Shown piece by piece: positions 14,734 to 19,433 of a DNA stretch of 19,433 nt. Numbering within the stretch: position 1 is the first letter of the stretch; each line of letters starts with the position of its first letter. The stretch is from positions 1 to 19,433 of the forward strand of contig CAZKOJ010000081.1 in NCBI GenBank assembly GCA_964554365.1, read 5' to 3'. Under the pieces are notes generated by a model that made no database searches, was not told where the DNA came from, and was given only the letters and a program-made list of their open reading frames with translations. Both the position numbers and the translations under genes were made by a program. The stretch is from Clostridium_AM sp964554365. GTDB lineage: Bacteria; Bacillota; Clostridia; Clostridiales; Clostridiaceae.

Positions 14734-15216
14734 ATGAAAACAGCAGTATATCCAGGAAGTTTTGATCCTATAACTAATGGACATTTAGATATAATACAAA
14801 GATCAGCTAAAGTTTTTGATGAAGTAGTAGTTGGAGTATTAGTGAATCCACAAAAGAAAGAACTTTTTGCTATAGATGAAAGAGTAGAATTAATTAAAAA
14901 GGTAGTTAAACATATACCAAATGTAAAAGTTGAAAGCTTTAGTGGATTACTAATTAATTTTATGAAACAAAAAGGAGCTAAAGTAATAATAAAAGGACTT
15001 AGAGCAGTTTCAGACTTTGAATATGAATTTCAAATGTCACTTATGAATAGTAAATTAGATCCTAACATAGAAACAGTGTTTATGATGGCTAGTGCTGGAA
15101 ACTCTTTTTTAAGCTCTTCGTCAGTGAAACAAGTGGCTATGTTTGGAGGCTGTATTAAAGATTTAGTTCCAGATGATATAATACCAGATATAATTAATAA
15201 GATTAAAAGCCTTTAG
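14734..15216 (+). CDS. coaD: Phosphopantetheine adenylyltransferase
   Basis: CoaD transfers AMP from ATP to 4'-phosphopantetheine, the penultimate step of coenzyme A synthesis. It has 160 residues, full length. The nucleotidyltransferase motif is TNGH at 14-17 within YPGSFDPITNGHLDIIQRSA. NPQKK, FAIDERVELI, IIKGLRAVSDFEYEFQMSLM and the C-terminal SSSSVKQVAMFGG are all typical. GAGGAGG at 14717-14723 inside the end of rsmD lies 10 bases before the ATG. It is co-transcribed with rsmD and the following coiled-coil gene. Confidence 0.97.
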   Translation: MKTAVYPGSFDPITNGHLDIIQRSAKVFDEVVVGVLVNPQKKELFAIDERVELIKKVVKHIPNVKVESFSGLLINFMKQKGAKVIIKGLRAVSDFEYEFQMSLMNSKLDPNIETVFMMASAGNSFLSSSSVKQVAMFGGCIKDLVPDDIIPDIINKIKSL

Positions 15217-15230
15217 GGGGAAAAGATGTT

Positions 15231-15755
15231 ATGGATATTATTAAATTATTAGAATATCTTAATGAAATTATAGAGACATCTGCAAAAGTTCCTATGACGG
15301 GAAAGGTAGTAATAGATAAAAATGAAACTTTGGAAATAACTGAAAAAATAATAAATTATCTTCCAGATGAATTAAAAAAAGCTCAATGGATAGTAGAAGA
15401 AAAAGAAAGAATATTAAGTGAAGCTATTGAAGAAGCTGAGAATTTGAAGAAGGAAAATGTTAATTTTTTAAGAAGGCAAATTGAAACTCATGATATAACA
15501 AGACAAGCAAATGCCAAAGCAGAAGCTATTATAGCTTCTGCTGAAAGAAATGCAAAGGCTATGAAATTAGGAGCAAGAGATTATGCAGATGAAATTCTAA
15601 ATCAGCTAGACAATGAAATAGATGAAAAAACGGATAAAATGCTTTTAGATTTAAAAAAACAATTAGAAAAATTTGTATATGATCTAGAATCAAGTATTAG
15701 TTTGAAGTCTAACTTAATAAAGCAAAATATTAAAGAATTAAGAACTATGAAATAG
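15231..15755 (+). CDS. Coiled-coil protein downstream of coaD, function unknown
   Basis: A 174-residue, highly charged, soluble protein. The first ~40 residues form a small N-terminal segment (MDIIKLLEYLNEIIE...). From about 45 onward it is almost entirely helical and Glu/Lys/Ala-rich, with heptad-like spacing (for example KKAQWIVEEKERILSEAIEE and RQANAKAEAIIASAERNAKA), so it is probably a long coiled coil like ATP-synthase peripheral stalk or DivIVA-type proteins. There is no Walker motif, so the 'ATPase' label sometimes given to such genes is not supported by what I see. AGGGGGA at 15215-15221 precedes the ATG by nine bases. Its last 18 bases overlap the end of ylbJ on the other strand. I cannot assign a function. 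Confidence 0.85.
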   Translation: MDIIKLLEYLNEIIETSAKVPMTGKVVIDKNETLEITEKIINYLPDELKKAQWIVEEKERILSEAIEEAENLKKENVNFLRRQIETHDITRQANAKAEAIIASAERNAKAMKLGARDYADEILNQLDNEIDEKTDKMLLDLKKQLEKFVYDLESSISLKSNLIKQNIKELRTMK

Positions 15756-16907
15756 ATTTTTTATTTTAAAACCTAACCAAGGTAATAATATTAAAGTAAT
15801 AAATATTATTAAAAATAAATTTTCTATTGAAGAAGTTTCTGTATAATTAATATTAAAACTTTGAGTTGATGAATTTAAATAAAAAATTTTATAAAGAATA
15901 ATACTTATTATAGATGAACTTATGCCTTGAAATACCTTTCTTAAAGTATATTTTTTCATTGATATATTAAACTTATAAGTAAAAGAATAAACTTGAGAAA
16001 TAATAGATAAACCACTAAAAGTAAAAAGAAAGCTAACTAGAGCTATTTTTAATACCATAGATGAGTCTGATGATGAGATTAAACTACAGCCATTAGTCAT
16101 TTCAATCATTCCAAGGAGGAATCCTTGGGTTATCTCCTGTGATAAATTAAAGAACAAACACAGTTCACTTACAACCTTATTAAATAAAAAATTATTTCTA
16201 AGAATATTATTAACCACAGAAAAAAGAGTTACAAATCCACCTAGTGATAAACAGGTTCTGATGGAATTTTCAATGCTAGACTTAAGAACATTGCCGATGT
16301 TTGAATGGTAATAAGTACGGCTTTCTTTAAAATTATTTTTTTCTCTATAATTATGGCAAGGAAGAAAAAAAGCCATAGTAATACAGGAAAGTATATTTGA
16401 TATTAATAATATATAGCCTATATTAGAATCCTTAAGCATGGATATACCTACTGAACCTAATATGAACAAAGGACTTGCGTTAGAGGCTATGTTAAGTAAT
16501 CTTTCGCAGGTTTTTAAATCTATAATTTTTTTTTCGTGTAAGCTACAGGCATATTTTGCACCTAAGGGATATCCACACAACATACTTATTATTAGTACAA
16601 AGCTACAACTTTGAGGAAGTTTTAAAGGCCTACATAAAGTATTGCCAAAAAATTTAGAATATATGTAAATACCGTCATATGCAATTATTATGTTTGATAC
16701 TATTAAAAATGAAAATACAGAAGGAAATACTTTGTAAAAAAAAAGTAATGACCCAGATATAGCACCATCTATGCATAACTTAGGAGCTGCTATTATTTGC
16801 AATATAAGTAAAGAACAAAGTATAATTATAAAAATATTTTTGTCTTTTAATAAGAAAGCTAATAATAAAAGTATAGATATTATTAATACATATAGTATAA
16901 TTTCCAA
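15738..16907 (-). CDS. ylbJ: Sporulation integral membrane protein YlbJ
   Basis: YlbJ is a polytopic membrane protein required for efficient sporulation in Bacillus, made in the mother cell under sigma-E; its transported ligand is unknown. It is 389 residues with many hydrophobic segments (the first at 4-20 and 25-40, others near 58-78, 100-118, 145-156 and 165-185, then several up to 385). The conserved CGYPLGAKYAC at 111-121 and NIASNASPLFILGSVG at 139-154 belong to the nucleoside-recognition (Gate) superfamily. The start is TTG at 16905-16907, supported by AGGTGA (16915-16920 on this strand) seven bases upstream and by the lack of a suitable ATG nearby. I found no good sigma-E promoter upstream. 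It converges on the coiled-coil gene with an 18-bp overlap. Confidence 0.9.
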   Translation of the reverse strand: MEIILYVLIISILLLLAFLLKDKNIFIIILCSLLILQIIAAPKLCIDGAISGSLLFFYKVFPSVFSFLIVSNIIIAYDGIYIYSKFFGNTLCRPLKLPQSCSFVLIISMLCGYPLGAKYACSLHEKKIIDLKTCERLLNIASNASPLFILGSVGISMLKDSNIGYILLISNILSCITMAFFLPCHNYREKNNFKESRTYYHSNIGNVLKSSIENSIRTCLSLGGFVTLFSVVNNILRNNFLFNKVVSELCLFFNLSQEITQGFLLGMIEMTNGCSLISSSDSSMVLKIALVSFLFTFSGLSIISQVYSFTYKFNISMKKYTLRKVFQGISSSIISIILYKIFYLNSSTQSFNINYTETSSIENLFLIIFITLILLPWLGFKIKNLFHSS

Positions 16908-16930
16908 ACCTTAATCACCTACCCTATATG

Positions 16931-16979
16931 AATTGAAAATGAAGAATTTATAAATTTATTTAACTCTTAGTTTTCAATT
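16931..16979. repeat. Inverted repeat upstream of ylbJ
   Basis: AATTGAAAA at 16931-16939 is the exact reverse complement of TTTTCAATT at 16971-16979, with AAGA/TCTT (16942-16945 and 16965-16968) able to extend the stem inside. On the ylbJ strand it would form just before the ribosome site. It lacks a clear T-tract, so it is not a convincing terminator for tmcAL. Confidence 0.55.
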
Positions 16980-17000
16980 TTTATAATGTACAAAATTATA

Positions 17001-17026
17001 TTGATATATATAATTATATTTATCAA
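17001..17026. repeat. 26-bp near-perfect palindrome between tmcAL and ylbJ
   Basis: TTGATATATATAA followed by TTATATTTATCAA: the two 13-base halves are reverse complements with one mismatch. It lies about 95 bases upstream of the ylbJ start and could be an operator. The high AT content makes chance palindromes more likely. The rest of the 16908-17127 gap shows nothing else I can name. Confidence 0.5.
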
Positions 17027-17127
17027 TAACATCACTTATTCTAAACTTATACAAAGTAAAGTTAATTAAGTAATATAGGTTTTGAGATTAGGGTTAAAGC
17101 ATTTGTGATTTTTAGATGTCTAAACTG

Positions 17128-18354
17128 TTAATTATAAATAATTGGACTTGTCAAATAATCTTCATTATATCGTATATGGGTATTCAGTAGACTATAAACC
17201 CTAGTCCCATGTATATCTAAGGATAAAGTGGGGTCGGGATTCTTAGGAAGCTTAGTATATATAGGGATATTTGAATGCTGTTTCATCTGTTGTAATACTT
17301 TTATGCCTGTAGAATTAAAACCTAAAACCCTGGCATAAGGGCAAGAGTTGTTTCTTAAATTAAAAGTATCCCAATTTTCAAATCCTATAAAAAATTGGCA
17401 TAAAATCCTACTTATACGAGTATAAGTATATCTTTTAGTTTTAGCAAAACTTATTAATTCGTGAAAATTTGTTGAAGTTTCTAAAGCCTTATATATTCTA
17501 TTATGAATGCCTTCAGATACGTCAGGAAGATTTTCGATAGAGTTTTTATATAGAGTATATTTGTATTTCAAATAAGGAATCATCTTATCCTCAAAGGTAA
17601 AATGATAGTCTTTTCTATTTAAAGTTGTTAATAAATCATATGTATTGTCTGGAATGTGATTTCGTAAATTAGCAACATCTTTATTTTCTTTAATATGTTT
17701 TCTTATAGAAGACGCGCTAGAAAAGTTTTCACTGAGTGAGGAACTGTTATAAGCTGCTCCTTCTCTTTTAATAGTAAAAGGTGAAATTTCACTAGTCAAT
17801 TTTATTAAACTCTTACAGTATTCTATGCCTAAAATATTGTTGGATGATTTTATTATGTTTTCCATATTTTCATACGGAAATATAATGTTACTAAAATTTT
17901 TAAAAAATTCCAACAGCGCATTGCTTCTAGCAGAAGGATATGATAGTCCTTTTTGCAGATGTTTTTTTAAAAGAAGTTTAAAATCTAAAGGTTCTTCTGC
18001 TAATATTTTAGCTATATAAAATATTACATCAATATCTCCACATTCACTACCGAAACATATATTATTAACTACGCCTAAGTTGTTTAAGAGACTTATTGAT
18101 CCATTAGCAAAAAATTCTGCAGAAGATAAACTATATACTAAAGGAAGCTCTATTACTAAATCCACTCCATTCATTAAAGCCATCTTCGTTCTATTCCATT
18201 TGTCCACTATAGCAGGAGTACCCCTTTGAACAAAATTTCCACTCATTATGGCTATTATAGCATCAGAACCAGCCAAATCTTTTGATTTTTTTATGTGATG
18301 TAAATGTCCGTTATGAAAAGGATTATATTCAACCACTATGCCTGTAATATTCAT
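17128..18354 (-). CDS. tmcAL: tRNA(Met) cytidine acetate ligase TmcAL (YlbM)
   Basis: TmcAL uses ATP and acetate to make N4-acetylcytidine at the wobble position of elongator tRNA-Met, via an acetyl-adenylate intermediate. From the ATG at 18352-18354 the protein has 408 residues (Bacillus YlbM is about 415). It begins MNITGIVVEYNPFHNGHLHH with the nucleotidyltransferase HNGH at 14-17. MSGNFVQRGTPAI, DKWNRTKMAL, GVDLVIELP and a conserved SASSIRKHIKE segment follow. A longer in-frame ORF reaches 18411, but GGAGGAT (18362-18368 on this strand) lies seven bases before the internal ATG and the family N-terminus fits there. It runs in the same direction as ylbJ with a 220-base gap, and is divergent from pta. 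Confidence 0.95.
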   Translation of the reverse strand: MNITGIVVEYNPFHNGHLHHIKKSKDLAGSDAIIAIMSGNFVQRGTPAIVDKWNRTKMALMNGVDLVIELPLVYSLSSAEFFANGSISLLNNLGVVNNICFGSECGDIDVIFYIAKILAEEPLDFKLLLKKHLQKGLSYPSARSNALLEFFKNFSNIIFPYENMENIIKSSNNILGIEYCKSLIKLTSEISPFTIKREGAAYNSSSLSENFSSASSIRKHIKENKDVANLRNHIPDNTYDLLTTLNRKDYHFTFEDKMIPYLKYKYTLYKNSIENLPDVSEGIHNRIYKALETSTNFHELISFAKTKRYTYTRISRILCQFFIGFENWDTFNLRNNSCPYARVLGFNSTGIKVLQQMKQHSNIPIYTKLPKNPDPTLSLDIHGTRVYSLLNTHIRYNEDYLTSPIIYN

Positions 18355-18391
18355 GCTTTTATCCTCCAAAATCTTGATAAATGTTGAACTT

Positions 18392-18420
18392 ATTATAACG
18401 CATGTTTTCACAATTGGGAA
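18392..18420 (-). promoter_or_regulatory. Probable sigma-A promoter of tmcAL
   Basis: On the - strand, TTCCCA (18415-18420) and a consensus TATAAT (18392-18397) with a 17-base spacer, leaving a leader of about 30 bases before the ATG. Confidence 0.55.
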
Positions 18421-18580
18421 TTAAAATTAATGAAAAATTACGTGTAATAAGGATTTACAAGTAGTTTTTTATTATGTATACTAATTCACATATATAATTG
18501 TTATAAATTATTACAAAAATCATATAAAAAAGTGAGAAAAAACTTATAAATAAAAATTTTTTTAATAAATTTTTTTTTAT

Positions 18581-18624
18581 TTGACATTTTTTTGTTGAAA
18601 AGTACACAATAAAAGGATTATATT
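18581..18624 (+). promoter_or_regulatory. Tandem sigma-A promoters of pta
   Basis: A consensus -35 TTGACA at 18581-18586 pairs with a weak CACAAT at 18605-18610 (18-base spacer). A second -35 TTGAAA at 18596-18601 pairs with TATATT at 18619-18624 (17-base spacer). The long T/A tract just upstream may raise activity. The second set is the better overall match. Confidence 0.6.
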
Positions 18625-18674
18625 ATAAGTGTATGCAATTTTACTTTAATTTAATTTTGAAGGGAGAAATTAAT

Positions 18675-19433
18675 ATGAAATTAATGAATGAGATTTGGGA
18701 AAAGGCAAAAGCCAATAAAAAAAGAATTGTTTTGCCAGAAGGTGAAGAAGAAAGAAATATTAAAGCATGTGGAAAAATAATGGAACATGGGCTTGCTAAT
18801 GTAGTTCTTGTTGGAAATGAAAAGGCAATAAAAGAAAAGGCTGAAAGTCTTGGTGTTAAATTAAATGGAGCTGAAATAATAGATCCTGAGACTTCAGAAT
18901 TAACAGCTAAATATGCTAATGAATTTTGTGAATTAAGAAAGAAAAAGGGAATGACTCTAGAAAAAGCTGACAAAATTGTAAGAGATCCATTATACTATGG
19001 AACAATGATGGTAAAATTAGGTGATGGAGATGGATTAGTTTCTGGAGCTATACATACAACTGGGGATCTTTTAAGACCAGGACTTCAAATAATTAAAACT
19101 GCACCTGGAATATCAGTAGTTTCAAGTACATTCATTATGAATGTTCCTAATTGTGAATACGGACAAGAGGGATTACTTCTTTTTGCAGATTGTGCAGTAA
19201 ATCCATGCCCAACTGCTGAAGAGTTAGCTTCAATTGCTATAAGTACAGCTGAAACTGCAAAAAATCTTTGTGGAATGGAACCAAAAGTTGCAATGTTATC
19301 ATTCTCAACTATGGGAAGTGCTAGCCATGAATTAGTAGAGAAAGTAAGAAAAGCAACTGAACTTGCAAAATCTATGAGACCAGACTTAGATATAGATGGA
19401 GAATTACAGCTTGATGCAGCTATAGTTCAAAAA
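18675..19433 (+). CDS. pta: Phosphate acetyltransferase, 3' partial
   Basis: Pta converts acetyl-CoA and phosphate to acetyl phosphate and CoA. With acetate kinase it yields ATP and acetate, a main energy route in clostridia. The window holds 253 codons and ends in frame without a stop, so about 75-80 residues are missing from a family length near 330. Visible features include an N-terminus of NKKRIVLPEGEEERNIKA (15-32), RDPLYYGTMMVKLGDGDGLV (about 98-117), SGAIHTTGDLLRPGLQIIKT (about 118-137), and MLSFSTMGSASHELV (about 210-224). AAGGGAG at 18660-18666 is eight bases before the ATG. In clostridia ackA usually follows directly; that lies outside the window. Phosphate butyryltransferase is a relative, but the motifs fit Pta. 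Confidence 0.95.
   Translation, partial: MKLMNEIWEKAKANKKRIVLPEGEEERNIKACGKIMEHGLANVVLVGNEKAIKEKAESLGVKLNGAEIIDPETSELTAKYANEFCELRKKKGMTLEKADKIVRDPLYYGTMMVKLGDGDGLVSGAIHTTGDLLRPGLQIIKTAPGISVVSSTFIMNVPNCEYGQEGLLLFADCAVNPCPTAEELASIAISTAETAKNLCGMEPKVAMLSFSTMGSASHELVEKVRKATELAKSMRPDLDIDGELQLDAAIVQK

Larger units (their letters stand above)
18355..18674. other. Divergent intergenic region between tmcAL and pta
   Basis: Non-coding on both strands. It holds the tmcAL ribosome site and promoter at the left and the pta promoters and ribosome site (AAGGGAG at 18660-18666) at the right. The middle, about 18430-18580, is extremely AT-rich with long A and T runs, such as 18555-18580, which may act as an UP element for pta. 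I see no small gene, riboswitch or clear terminator here. Confidence 0.7.

Noticed and set aside
16981..17009. Sigma-E promoter for ylbJ (CATTATAA on the - strand)
   Set aside because: The -10 matches the consensus poorly and the -35 is weak, unlike the good sigma-E match before spoVM.
18641..18973. 110-codon antisense ORF over the start of pta
   Set aside because: It is a shadow of pta; the + strand has promoter, ribosome site and clear Pta motifs.

Overview
The window is strongly AT-rich, uses ATG/GTG/TTG starts with strong AGGAGG-type ribosome binding sites, and carries spoVM, ylbJ and a gene order typical of spore-forming Firmicutes. Protein content and order point to Clostridium sensu stricto (cluster I). 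I cannot name the species from sequence alone. There are no rRNA or tRNA genes, CRISPR arrays or complete insertion sequences.

Layout. (1) Bases 1-7176, + strand: a tight block of rsmB (5' end cut off by the window), rlmN, prpC, prkC, rsgA, rpe and thiN, closed by an intrinsic terminator at 7180-7210. It joins rRNA/tRNA modification (RsmB, RlmN), the PP2C phosphatase/PASTA kinase signalling pair, a ribosome assembly GTPase, a pentose phosphate epimerase and thiamine pyrophosphokinase. (2) 7209-8874, + strand: an accessory stretch with a small palindromic repeat, a pentapeptide-repeat protein and a metallo-beta-lactamase-fold gene broken by an in-frame TAA. (3) 8921-9240, + strand: a probable sigma-E promoter driving an unrecognised 55-residue membrane protein and a 23-residue SpoVM. 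Both are very short genes that are easily missed. (4) 9254-9502: a bidirectional terminator and rpmB on the - strand. (5) 9642-14011, + strand: asp23-like (yloU) and fakA-like (yloV), then a 158-bp structured repeat joined to a perfect 36-bp palindromic terminator, then recG. (6) 14061-15755, + strand: rsmD, coaD and a coiled-coil protein. (7) 15738-18354, - strand: ylbJ (sporulation membrane protein) and tmcAL. (8) 18675-19433, + strand: the first 253 codons of pta, which runs off the window.

Most of the window is conserved housekeeping. The parts worth a second look are a pair of related palindromic elements, each touching an intrinsic terminator (one full form, one apparently internally deleted form in inverted orientation), and the regular Asn-Cys ladder in the pentapeptide-repeat protein. 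The interrupted hydrolase gene and the sigma-E/small-membrane-protein/SpoVM unit also deserve attention. I did not find a complete novel multi-gene defence or biosynthetic system, and the findings are scored accordingly.
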